This document shows positions 1 through 8,048 of a stretch of 64,000 bases of DNA, one piece after another. The stretch comes from Clostridium guangxiense (lineage in GTDB: Bacteria; Bacillota; Clostridia; Clostridiales; Clostridiaceae). The position numbers and the translations under genes are program-made. Every line of letters starts with the position of its first letter. The stretch's first letter is position 1. The stretch is from positions 110,821-174,820 of the forward strand of contig NZ_JAJNKE010000003.1 in assembly GCF_021043395.1 (NCBI RefSeq), in the 5' to 3' direction. The notes under the pieces are model-generated. The model did no database searches. It had not been told where the DNA came from and saw nothing but the letters and a program-made list of their open reading frames with translations.

Positions 1-361
1 ACACGAGGTTTGGGCTTTGCCCATTATCCTTCTAGAAGCTAAAAAGACTACTCTCTTAGCAAGAAAAAGAACTTAAAATTATTGCTAACCGAGGACACGA
101 GGTTTGCATCAATTTTAAGATATACATTAATAAATTCTATGCATAGGCTTGTCTATTTATAATACAAATATAATAAAAATATTAATAAATGATTCTTACT
201 ATCATTACTTTATACAATAAAATAAGGAATTTATAAAAAGACTTTCATTTATTTTTAACATGAATTATGAAAGATATGATATAATAATGTCATGTTTTAA
301 GATTTAATATCACAAAATTAAAATATAAAAAGACTTATAGTAAAGTACTGGGGGTAAGGTT
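1..361. other. Non-coding leader region upstream of mgsA
   Basis: I see no credible gene here. The 12-mer ACACGAGGTTTG occurs at 1-12 and again at 95-106, the first copy being cut by the window edge. A TATAAT at 280-285 is a plausible -10 element for mgsA, but no well-spaced -35 is visible (TTAACA at 255-260 would need a 19-base spacer). The rest is A+T-rich with no strong hairpin. Confidence 0.4.
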
Positions 362-811
362 ATGAATGAAAAAACAGGGGCAAAGAAGACAATTGCGTTA
401 ATAGCACATGATAATAGAAAACAAGCGTTGATAGAGTGGGCTAAAGAAAATGTTGATGTTTTAAGTAAACACGATTTGTGCGGAACTGGAACTACAGCTA
501 AACTTATATCTGAAAAAACAGGGTTAACTGTTAAAGGTTTTAAAAGTGGTCCTATGGGCGGTGATGAGCAAATAGGGGCAAGCATTGTAGACGGAAAAAT
601 AGATATAATGATTTTTTTCTGGGATCCTCTTACAGCACAGCCTCATGATCCAGATGTAAAGGCACTCCTTAGAATTTCTGTATTATATGACATTCCGATT
701 GCAATGAATCAATCTACAGCAGATTTCTTAATGAAGTCATGCCTTATAAATGAGGAATATGATAATCATGTAATTGACTATTATGATAGAATACGAAAAG
801 ATAATTTTTAA
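362..811 (+). CDS. mgsA: Methylglyoxal synthase
   Basis: A cytosolic enzyme that converts dihydroxyacetone phosphate to methylglyoxal and phosphate, a bypass of lower glycolysis when phosphate is scarce. The 149-residue product has the family's usual length. Family landmarks are visible: the AHDNRK segment near residues 15-20, the GTGTT phosphate-binding turn near 41-45, SGPMGGDEQIGA with the expected catalytic Asp at 68, and the FFWDPLTAQPHDPDVKALLR block with Asp88 and His95. It appears monocistronic and is followed by a strong hairpin terminator. The ATG follows a GGGGTAAGG ribosome binding site. Identification is secure. Confidence 0.96.
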   Translation: MNEKTGAKKTIALIAHDNRKQALIEWAKENVDVLSKHDLCGTGTTAKLISEKTGLTVKGFKSGPMGGDEQIGASIVDGKIDIMIFFWDPLTAQPHDPDVKALLRISVLYDIPIAMNQSTADFLMKSCLINEEYDNHVIDYYDRIRKDNF

Positions 812-835
812 AGTATGTCAAAAGACTACATAAAA

Positions 836-877
836 AAATAAATGTTCCTAAAAAATTTTGGGAACATTTATTTTTTT
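836..877 (+). terminator. Rho-independent terminator after mgsA
   Basis: A perfect 13-bp stem is formed by AAATAAATGTTCC (836-848) and GGAACATTTATTT (861-873), followed by a T run. It lies 25 bases after the mgsA stop codon. The stem is A+T-rich, so it may also act on the opposite strand. Confidence 0.8.
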
Positions 878-973
878 ATGCAATATGGAGTATGGCTGTT
901 GCATTAAATAAAAAAATTGAATTAGCTTTTGGTAATTGCATCCTTCGCTTTTCAGATAGTACCTTTTCCTATA

Positions 974-1942
974 TTAGTATAGTGTTTTAAATTCATAGCC
1001 AGTTGATTTTAAATAGTCTATTATCATAGGTAAGGCTTTTGCTGTCTCCTCCTTACCATATGTATCATGCATTAAAATAACTACCTTATTTTTCTTCCCT
1101 ACTGATGTCTTAACATTGTTAAGCAGTTCATAAGCATTCTTTTTTACTCCTTCTGCATCAAAATCATAGGCAGTCCAATCTATAGTTACCATTTTCCTTT
1201 GAGAAAGAGTATTTTTGAAGTTTGCTAAATTTGGATCTTTATAATAAACTCTTGACATATATCCACCGGGCATTCGAATAACTCTTGTAGAAAATGATTG
1301 TCCCAAAATTCCTTTTAGTATATTGGATGTTCTATCTACTTCACTCATAAATTGATTAATATTTAGTATATTATTAGGATACAATAGCTTAAGATTATGA
1401 GAATAAGTGTGATTTCCTATTGAATTACCTTCATCAAAAATTCTTTTAACTAAATATTTAGAATTCTGATTTTCTTCTATAACTTGTCCAAGCAAGAAAA
1501 AAGTTGCATGTGTATTGTAATTTTTCAGAGTATTTAATATGCTTGGTGTTACAGTGGTTGAAGGTCCATCATCAAAAGTTAAGTATGCGGTTTTTTTACC
1601 ATCTTCCTTGAAAGCATCTTCAACTTTTACTCCATAGCTTGGAATAGGTTGCTTGGATGAATCAAGGTTAGGTTTAGAAATGTTACTGTCAGCTTCAACA
1701 TTATTTGAGATAAAGCTGTTTGATTTACTTTTGGAAGTATTTGTATTTATAAAATTATTGCTTTTAGATAAAGCTATTTTTGAAGTTGAAACTTTAACTT
1801 TTTTTGTGGTTTTAGTTTTTAATTTGTTATTTAATGACAATGATGGCATAAAAACAAATAATAAAATTAGTACTAATATGCATATAAATAATGAAATGAT
1901 TTTTTTCTCACTATTATGCTTATTTATGATATTGTTTAACAT
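974..1942 (-). CDS. Membrane-anchored polysaccharide deacetylase (NodB domain)
   Basis: Probable secreted or membrane-tethered carbohydrate esterase family 4 enzyme that removes N-acetyl groups from peptidoglycan or another cell-wall glycan. Residues 14-35 form one hydrophobic signal-anchor. A Ser/Lys/Asn-rich linker follows to about residue 100, then the NodB domain: motif 1 TFDDGPS (second Asp metal ligand), motif 2 GNHTYSH (two His ligands), an RMPGG loop, a DWTAYDFDAEG strand and the terminal LMHDTYGKEET segment with the motif-5 His. All five motifs look intact. The gene is divergent from the downstream spore gene. The substrate cannot be read from the sequence; PdaA-like cortex or vegetative wall modification are both possible. 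Confidence 0.9.
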   Translation of the reverse strand: MLNNIINKHNSEKKIISLFICILVLILLFVFMPSLSLNNKLKTKTTKKVKVSTSKIALSKSNNFINTNTSKSKSNSFISNNVEADSNISKPNLDSSKQPIPSYGVKVEDAFKEDGKKTAYLTFDDGPSTTVTPSILNTLKNYNTHATFFLLGQVIEENQNSKYLVKRIFDEGNSIGNHTYSHNLKLLYPNNILNINQFMSEVDRTSNILKGILGQSFSTRVIRMPGGYMSRVYYKDPNLANFKNTLSQRKMVTIDWTAYDFDAEGVKKNAYELLNNVKTSVGKKNKVVILMHDTYGKEETAKALPMIIDYLKSTGYEFKTLY

Positions 1943-2246
1943 TTAACATTACCACCTTAAGAAATATATTAATTTATGACTATAGCTATAATTTATCACT
2001 AACCATACAATATTTGGTTACAAAAAAACTATTTTTTATTACAATATTGTTACATACATATGAAAAAGTCTAATATTCATAGCCTAAAAAAAATAAATTA
2101 GCGTAATTTGTAAAAAAATATTGCAATTTCAATTAATGTAATAAATTTTATAGAATATTTAACCTATAGTTTGTGAAAACTTATATTATAAATTTAAAAT
2201 ATATTTTTAAATTTATAATATTATAAAATTATAGGAGGAATTAACC
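1943..2246. other. Intergenic region between deacetylase and SASP genes
   Basis: A divergent intergenic stretch of about 300 bases, over 80% A+T. It should hold promoters for both genes. I could not pick out a convincing sigma-G motif for the SASP gene. An A+T-rich imperfect inverted repeat lies at about 2186-2222. I see no gene or RNA here. Confidence 0.35.
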
Positions 2247-2447
2247 ATGGCAAGAAGCAATAGTAATAGAAAATTAGTACCAGAAGCTAAAGAAGGATTA
2301 GATAAATTCAAGATGGAGGCTGCTAGTGAAGTAGGAGTAAACTTGAAGAACGGTTACAATGGAGACCTTACTTCAAGAGAAAATGGCTCTGTTGGTGGTC
2401 AAATGGTTAAAAAGATGGTTGAAAGTTACGAAAATAATTTAAAATAG
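2247..2447 (+). CDS. Alpha/beta-type small acid-soluble spore protein
   Basis: DNA-binding SASP that coats forespore DNA and is degraded by the GPR protease at germination. The 66-residue length is typical. The family blocks are present: a basic Asn-rich N-terminus ending in LVPEAKEGLDKFK, the GPR cleavage region FKMEAASEVGV, then NGYNGDLTSRENGSVGGQMVKKMV. A strong GGAGGAA ribosome binding site sits 7 bases before the ATG and a terminator follows directly. This is good evidence for an endospore former. Expression would be forespore-specific by family knowledge; the promoter was not resolved. Confidence 0.95.
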   Translation: MARSNSNRKLVPEAKEGLDKFKMEAASEVGVNLKNGYNGDLTSRENGSVGGQMVKKMVESYENNLK

Positions 2448-2453
2448 TTTAGT

Positions 2454-2486
2454 AAAAACCCGCATTTATTTGCGGGTTTTTATTTT
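2454..2486 (+). terminator. Terminator after SASP gene
   Basis: A perfect 10-bp stem is formed by AAAAACCCGC and GCGGGTTTTT (2454-2463 with 2472-2481) with an 8-base loop and a T-rich tail, starting 6 bases after the SASP stop. Confidence 0.92.
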
Positions 2487-2643
2487 AAATAATGTAAAAA
2501 CAAATGGAAAGCTGTAAAATTTATATTTCAAGCAAAATATATACCTTAGAAACAATTTGGAAATAACTTTATAAAGTTTGGCAAAAAGATAGTGATATAG
2601 TAATAATATGGTTATTAAATTTATAAAGACTGGAGAATGTAAA

Positions 2644-3609
2644 ATGAATGACAAACTAGTATCTATTATAGTACCTATGTACCATGAAGAGGATGTTGCA
2701 AATGAATGTTACAAAAGGTTAAAAAGCACAATGGAACATAATTCAATAAAATACGAGCTGATTTTTGTAGATGATGGAAGTAGGGATAATACTTTAAGCA
2801 TTCTTAAGAATATTGCGGCTTTTAATAATAGAGTTAAAGTAATTAGTTTTTCCAGAAATTTTGGTCATCAGATAGCTGTAACTGCGGGGATAAATAAAGC
2901 TAAAGGTGATGCTGTTGTTATAATTGATGCAGATTTGCAGGATCCACCAGAATTAATTCCTAGGATGATTGAGTTATGGGAAAAAGGATATGAGGTTGTT
3001 TATGGAAAGCGAATCAAAAGAAAAGGAGAATCAATATTTAAACTTTTAACAGCAAAGCTTTTTTACAGATTTTTAAATAATATGACAAGCATAGATATAC
3101 CTTTAGATGTAGGTGATTTTAGACTTATAGATAGAAAAGTTGCTAATATTTTTAGCACTATGAACGAAAATAATAGATTTATAAGAGGAATGATAAGCTG
3201 GATAGGTTTTAGACAAATTCCTATAGAGTACGAGAGGCAAGAAAGGTTTGCAGGAAAAACAAAATATCCTTTAAAAAAAATGATTAAGTTTGCAGAGGAT
3301 GGAGTAATTTCATTTTCTTCTAAACCATTGAAGTTAATTGGATTTTTAGGATTTTTATGTATTGAAATTTCAATTTTTATATTTTTATATCTAATTATAA
3401 TGAAATTTATATTTAATAATAAAATACAAGCATATTTACCTATTGTTATGATTATTACATTTTTTAATGGAATTCAACTTGGTGCTGTGTGTTTATTAGG
3501 AGAATATATAAGTAGAATATATGATGAAAGCAAAAAAAGACCTTTGTATATTATAAATGAAGAAATAAATATAGGAGATAACAGCAATGAATGTAAATGT
3601 ATTTATTGA
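2644..3609 (+). CDS. GT2 polyprenyl-phosphate glycosyltransferase (GtrB/DPM1-like)
   Basis: Membrane-associated transferase expected to move a sugar from a nucleotide donor to undecaprenyl phosphate. The N-terminal GT-A domain has SIIVPMYHEE, FVDDGSRDNT and DADLQDPPE (the DXD-type metal site), then the KYPLKKM signature of GtrB-like enzymes. Two hydrophobic segments near the C-terminus (about residues 225-290) anchor it. I chose the ATG at 2644, which has a GGAG site 8 bases upstream; an in-frame ATG at 2608 has none. It overlaps the next gene, a multi-pass GT-C-type protein, by 23 bases, so the two likely act in sequence. The sugar and the final acceptor are unknown. Confidence 0.88.
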   Translation: MNDKLVSIIVPMYHEEDVANECYKRLKSTMEHNSIKYELIFVDDGSRDNTLSILKNIAAFNNRVKVISFSRNFGHQIAVTAGINKAKGDAVVIIDADLQDPPELIPRMIELWEKGYEVVYGKRIKRKGESIFKLLTAKLFYRFLNNMTSIDIPLDVGDFRLIDRKVANIFSTMNENNRFIRGMISWIGFRQIPIEYERQERFAGKTKYPLKKMIKFAEDGVISFSSKPLKLIGFLGFLCIEISIFIFLYLIIMKFIFNNKIQAYLPIVMIITFFNGIQLGAVCLLGEYISRIYDESKKRPLYIINEEINIGDNSNECKCIY

Positions 3610-4951
3610 TAAATTAATAAATTTTTTAAAGGTAAATTTATTAAATATTATAGGAGCACTTATATTTGGCTTAGGAGAAATAGAATTAATTAAGGTTATG
3701 AAAATATATTCTGTAGGAAGGCGAGGAAAACTAGCCTTATTAATTTTATTTGTTATACTCTTCTACTTTATAGTGCAATGGTATGGAAATGTGTGTAAAA
3801 AAACTAATATGAGAATTATATTTATGATTCTTTTAGGATTAGCTATTTATGTTAGAATGAGTATGTTTAAATATGTGTCTGGAGACTATACGGATTATTT
3901 AAAAGTTTGGATAGACAAAATGAGGCAATATCGAGGAATGGAGGCACTATCAAAAAATATTGGAAATTATAATCCACCATATATGTATATATTATTTATT
4001 ATATCTAAATTTAAGTTAGATTCTTTGTATTTGATTAAATATATTTCTGTTGTTTTTGATTGTTTAATTGCAGTATACATATTTAAAATGGTTTATAAGT
4101 TTAAAACGCAAAAGTCATTTTTACCATTCATTTCATTTTTTGTATTTTTACTTTTACCAACGGTTATTTTAAATAGCTCGATGTGGGGGCAATGTGATAG
4201 TATATATGCTTTATTTTGCCTAATGGGGCTATACTATACTTTGAATAATAAAAAGTATCTTGGAATTATATTATTTTCTACAGCCTTTTGTTTTAAGCTT
4301 CAAAGTATTTTTATATTACCAATAATATTAGTGTTTATATTTAAAGAAGAGTATAACATTAAACATCTAATTTTATTTCCTATAATTTTTTTTATAGAGC
4401 TGCTTCCAGCTATATTTTGTGGAAGACCTTTAAATGAAATTTTTATGATTTATTTTAATCAAGCGGACTATGTTAAATTTCTTTCAGCAAATAGTCCAAG
4501 TTTGTATTCTTTTGTTGATAATACAAGTAGTAATTATGAAGCTTTATATTTACCTTCATTATTATTTGCTGCTGTTGTTATGTTGTTATTTATTTGTTTA
4601 ACATATTTTTTTAAAGATGCAATAGAAAACAGAAAATATATAGAAATTTGCTTTGTGCTAACGCTTATAATACCATATTTGCTGCCTAAAATGCATGAAA
4701 GGTATTTTTATTTGGCAGAAATATTTTCTTTGTTGTATGTATGTCTTAACAATAAAAGATGGTATATATTGCCTATGACTGTTATAGCTTCACTTTTAGG
4801 ATACAGGAATTATTTATTTTTGGAAAAATTAAGTTCAATTTCATTAAAAATAGGTTCTATAATGTTATTTGTAGTAATTGCATTAACCTTTTGGGATGTG
4901 GTTTATAATGGATTAGTTTATAATTACAATAAATGCTATAAAGATAACTAG
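3587..4951 (+). CDS. Multi-pass membrane glycosyltransferase (GT-C type, mannosyltransferase-like)
   Basis: A 454-residue protein with roughly 11-12 hydrophobic segments. An early extracytoplasmic loop contains GDYTDYL, and NPPYMYIL follows; both recall the loop-1 acidic site and substrate loop of GT-C polyprenol-phosphate-sugar-dependent transferases. It starts inside the gtrB-like gene (23-base overlap), which suggests translational coupling. The partner would make the lipid-linked sugar donor and this protein would use it outside the membrane. A large hairpin terminator follows, so the two form one operon. The acceptor (teichoic acid, protein or glycolipid) cannot be told. The annotation rests on topology and short motifs. 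Confidence 0.7.
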   Translation: MNVNVFIDKLINFLKVNLLNIIGALIFGLGEIELIKVMKIYSVGRRGKLALLILFVILFYFIVQWYGNVCKKTNMRIIFMILLGLAIYVRMSMFKYVSGDYTDYLKVWIDKMRQYRGMEALSKNIGNYNPPYMYILFIISKFKLDSLYLIKYISVVFDCLIAVYIFKMVYKFKTQKSFLPFISFFVFLLLPTVILNSSMWGQCDSIYALFCLMGLYYTLNNKKYLGIILFSTAFCFKLQSIFILPIILVFIFKEEYNIKHLILFPIIFFIELLPAIFCGRPLNEIFMIYFNQADYVKFLSANSPSLYSFVDNTSSNYEALYLPSLLFAAVVMLLFICLTYFFKDAIENRKYIEICFVLTLIIPYLLPKMHERYFYLAEIFSLLYVCLNNKRWYILPMTVIASLLGYRNYLFLEKLSSISLKIGSIMLFVVIALTFWDVVYNGLVYNYNKCYKDN

Positions 4952-4976
4952 ATTTGAAGATTAACTGCATAATATT

Positions 4977-5035
4977 AAAAATTCTATATCTGAATACAGA
5001 TGCTAGCATTCATATTCAGGTATAGAATTTTTGTT
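4977..5035 (+). terminator. Long hairpin terminator after glycosyltransferase pair
   Basis: A stem of about 20 bp with few mismatches: AAAATTCTATATCTGAATAC pairs with ATATTCAGGTATAGAATTTT, and a T run follows. It lies between the rightward glycosyltransferase operon and a leftward gene and could end transcripts from both sides. Confidence 0.85.
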
Positions 5036-5081
5036 TATAGGTAACTATTTAAATTTTAATGTAATTTTTGTTTATGTGGAT

Positions 5082-5348
5082 TTAATCATAATAGTCATCA
5101 TAATCGTCATAGTAGTCGTCATAATAATCATCATAGTAGTAATAAGGTGAAAAGTAGTAAGGATAATAAGGTCTTCTTCTCCTTCTTCTTCTTCTCCTTC
5201 TCCTAGGACGACTATAATATTGTCTAGATTGAGATTCAGTACTATCTAGAAATGGACAATAAAAATAAGGATTGGAAGTTTCTTCGTAATCTTCCTTTTC
5301 ATCAGTGGTTTCATTAGAAGTTTCAGAACTATCTCTATAGATTGACAT
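5082..5348 (-). CDS. Low-complexity Arg-run / Tyr-Asp-rich small protein
   Basis: I do not recognise a family. The 88-residue product has three zones: an acidic Ser/Thr/Glu-rich N-terminus (residues 1-25), a middle holding a run of 11 consecutive arginines (about 50-60), and a C-terminus built of Tyr, Pro and Asp, ending in repeated DDYY units. A strong GGAGGAATCAC ribosome binding site before the ATG, and use of both AGA and AGG codons in the Arg run, argue for a real gene. Tyr/Asp-rich composition recalls spore coat proteins such as CotC, which suggests a coat or crust role, but this is inference from composition only. Confidence 0.7.
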   Translation of the reverse strand: MSIYRDSSETSNETTDEKEDYEETSNPYFYCPFLDSTESQSRQYYSRPRRRRRRRRRRRPYYPYYFSPYYYYDDYYDDYYDDYDDYYD

Positions 5349-5533
5349 GTGATTCCTCCGAAAATTTTATTTACGATAATTATAATATTCAATATATAAA
5401 GAAATGTTACTTAAAAATATTAAAATATACATATGGATTATTATTTTATATCAATTAAAATATGATATAATTAATGGCAAAAGATTATACAATGCCAGGC
5501 GGTTAAGTTTAATATATGGATAGGAGAGATATT

Positions 5534-6175
5534 ATGGATAAAAATATGCTGTGGAATATGGAACAAAGAGTTAAAATAACTATGGAAAACTTAGAAAAAA
5601 ATAATATGGAAGCCTATTTTGTAAAAGATGAAGAAGAAATGATGGACAAGGTAAAAGAAATTGTAACCGAAGGTGAAACTGTTGCGGTTGGCGGATCTAT
5701 GACACTTTTTGAAACAGGGATTATAGATTACTTGAGAAATGGAAAATTTAATTTCCTTGATAGGTACAAAAAAGATCTTACTTCAGATGAAATTAAAGAA
5801 ATATTTAGGAAAAGTTTTTTTGCAGATTCATATTTCGTAAGTACAAATGCTTTAACACAAAATGGTGAACTTTATAATGTTGATGGAAATGGTAACAGAG
5901 TTGCAGCTATGCTTTATGGCCCTGATAAGGTTATTGTAATTGCAGGTATTAATAAAATTGTAAAGGATGTAGATGCAGCAATAAAAAGAAATAGAGAAAT
6001 TTCAGCACCTACAAATGCCAAAAGGCTTAATAAGCTAACACCATGCACTAAGATAGGGCAGTGTATGGATTGTAAAAGTAGCTATAGGATATGCAATGAG
6101 TACACCTTGATAAGGAGACAGGGCTCAAAGGGAAGAATAAAGGTAATTATAGTTGGAAAAGAATTAGGATATTAA
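5534..6175 (+). CDS. LUD-domain protein (LutC/YkgG-like)
   Basis: A member of the LUD family, whose LutC members belong to lactate-utilisation complexes; single LUD proteins in clostridia have no fixed role. The core includes VTEGETVAVGGSMTLFETG, the FADSYFVSTNALTQNGELYNVDG block and VIVIAGINKIV. The C-terminus has a Cys cluster (CTKIGQCMDCKSSYRIC, four Cys) that could bind metal or an Fe-S centre. I prefer the ATG at 5534, which has AGGAGAG 6 bases upstream, over the in-frame ATG at 5516. The DUF116 gene starts 2 bases after the stop, so they are co-transcribed. The true substrate is unknown. Confidence 0.85.
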   Translation: MDKNMLWNMEQRVKITMENLEKNNMEAYFVKDEEEMMDKVKEIVTEGETVAVGGSMTLFETGIIDYLRNGKFNFLDRYKKDLTSDEIKEIFRKSFFADSYFVSTNALTQNGELYNVDGNGNRVAAMLYGPDKVIVIAGINKIVKDVDAAIKRNREISAPTNAKRLNKLTPCTKIGQCMDCKSSYRICNEYTLIRRQGSKGRIKVIIVGKELGY

Positions 6176-6177
6176 TT

Positions 6178-7332
6178 ATGGAAAAAATAATTACTTATTC
6201 ATTAAAAAGTGGAAATGTAAATTCTGATGATTATTATAAAGATATATCTAAATTTACAGATGAAGTTATAAATAATAGCAGTGATCTTTCAAAAAAAATA
6301 ATTGAAAGCTTTAAAAAATATATTGAACAAAATAAAATTGAAAAACTGCGAAGTACAGAAGAATATATGCTTGAATTTTTAATTATAGGTGTACTTTGGC
6401 AGCTTTATAGTGATGATGCTATAAAGCTATCAAAACTTCCTCAAAAGATTCTTAATGAACTTAATGACTTAAGGCAAAAAGGAAAAGACATTAAGGGAAA
6501 GATAGATATTATAAGGGGAATATTATCTACGATATTTTTAATGCCAAATGATAATTATAATTCAAACGCTGCTTTAACTTATGAGAATTTTAACAAACTT
6601 ATAAGCTGGCTGAAAGCTTCAGGTGAGTTTAATGAAGAAGTTAAAAGATTTTTAAATTGGGGACAATATATATGTTATATCGGTGAGGAAAAAACAAAGG
6701 AGTTTTTTACTATTGCAGTTACTTTAGCTCTATATTTTAGTGCAAGAAGTGAAGCAGTTTTAGGAAAGTATACAGTTAAAATAGATGAATTTTTAAAAAA
6801 TGAATATCCAAAGCATAAGTGGAAGGAAGATGTAATTCTTTGTGGTAGACAAAGAGTAGAATATCATTTAAATATGGTAGGGGCTGAAATACTTAATTGC
6901 GTTTTTAGTGGAGATTTTTTGAAAACTAAAGAGAAAAAACTTATACTTCCAGCATGCATGAGATATAAAGGTCAAAATGAATGCAAGGCTAAAGCTACAG
7001 ATGAAGGATATGTTTGTAGATATTGCTCAAATTTGTGCAGAGTTAATAAGCTTACTAAACTTGGAAATCAGTATGGTTTTCAGGTTCTTATAATTCCTCA
7101 TGCATCCTCAGCCTTTAAGAATGCCAATATTGAATACGGAAAAATAGGTATAGTTGGAGTTGCATGTATTCTTAACCTTTTAGAGGGTGGCTATAAGGCA
7201 CGCAGACTTAATATGGTTCCACAATGTGTAATCTTGGATTATTGTGGCTGTAAAAATCATTGGGACGATAAGGGCATAGTTACGGATGTAAATTTAAATC
7301 AACTTAAGAAGGTTTTTAATATATGTTTATAA
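6178..7332 (+). CDS. DUF116-family cysteine-rich protein
   Basis: A 384-residue protein with a helical N-terminal half and a C-terminal DUF116-type domain. The domain shows PACMRYKGQNECKA, then CRYCSNLCRVNKL, a long hydrophobic VGVACILNLLEGG strand-helix, and a final CVILDYCGCKNHW block. About eight cysteines in the last 140 residues suggest an Fe-S or zinc site. DUF116 proteins have no established reaction. The start is 2 bases after the LUD gene stop, so the pair is tightly coupled and may form a redox unit. Confidence 0.8.
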   Translation: MEKIITYSLKSGNVNSDDYYKDISKFTDEVINNSSDLSKKIIESFKKYIEQNKIEKLRSTEEYMLEFLIIGVLWQLYSDDAIKLSKLPQKILNELNDLRQKGKDIKGKIDIIRGILSTIFLMPNDNYNSNAALTYENFNKLISWLKASGEFNEEVKRFLNWGQYICYIGEEKTKEFFTIAVTLALYFSARSEAVLGKYTVKIDEFLKNEYPKHKWKEDVILCGRQRVEYHLNMVGAEILNCVFSGDFLKTKEKKLILPACMRYKGQNECKAKATDEGYVCRYCSNLCRVNKLTKLGNQYGFQVLIIPHASSAFKNANIEYGKIGIVGVACILNLLEGGYKARRLNMVPQCVILDYCGCKNHWDDKGIVTDVNLNQLKKVFNICL

Positions 7333-7392
7333 ATAATATTAATAAAATTAGTAAATATTAAAAGGTGAGTAGAATAGTAAGGAGCAATAACT

Positions 7393-8043
7393 ATGAAAAA
7401 ATTTATATTTGTGTCTGATTTTGATGGTACTCTTACAGAAAAGGATTTTTATAAAATTATTATGGAGGAATATTTAAAAGAAGATTGCAAAAAGCTATAT
7501 AAAGATTGGAAAAACAAAAAAATTAAGGATATCGATTATTTAGGTTATGTATTTAGAAATATAGGTAGAAATGAAAAGCAAATATTCGAAGATATAATGA
7601 AGATATCGCTAGATCCATTTGCTAAGGAGCTCATAGATAATGTAAAAGCAAATGGAGGGGAATTTGCTGTTGTAAGTGCAGGCACAAGTTATTATATAGA
7701 TAGGGTTTTTATGAGTAAAGGAATTAAAGATGTAAAAGTCTATTCAAATAAGGGTGTATTTAAAAATAATGGAATATATTTTGAATTGGATAAAACAAAT
7801 GAATTTTATTCCGATATTTATGGAATAGATAAGGGAAAAGTAGTGAAGAAATTAAAAGAAGAATATGATTTTGTGTTTTATGCAGGAGATAGTGAACCAG
7901 ATTTAAGTGCTGCTCTTATATCCGACGTGGTTTTTGCAAAAAATAGTCTTGCAGAGCTTCTTCAAAGTGAGAATAGAGAGTATTTTAAATTTGAAAATTT
8001 TAAAGAAATATGGGATAAAGTTAAAATTTATTTGAAAGGGTGA
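7393..8043 (+). CDS. HAD-superfamily phosphatase (MtnX/SerB-like)
   Basis: Soluble phosphatase of 216 residues. Motif I is SDFDGTLT near residues 8-15 (nucleophile Asp and acid Asp), motif II is VVSAGTS near residue 95, and motif IV is YAGDSEPDLSAA near 160. The alpha-helical cap after motif I resembles MtnX-type phosphatases. The gene ends at or within the start of the glycerol-1-phosphate dehydrogenase gene, so the two are translationally coupled. A phosphoglycerol substrate is therefore conceivable, but MtnX itself acts on a methylthiopentenyl phosphate, and nothing in the sequence fixes the substrate. Confidence 0.82.
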   Translation: MKKFIFVSDFDGTLTEKDFYKIIMEEYLKEDCKKLYKDWKNKKIKDIDYLGYVFRNIGRNEKQIFEDIMKISLDPFAKELIDNVKANGGEFAVVSAGTSYYIDRVFMSKGIKDVKVYSNKGVFKNNGIYFELDKTNEFYSDIYGIDKGKVVKKLKEEYDFVFYAGDSEPDLSAALISDVVFAKNSLAELLQSENREYFKFENFKEIWDKVKIYLKG

Positions 8044-8048
8044 AGGCG

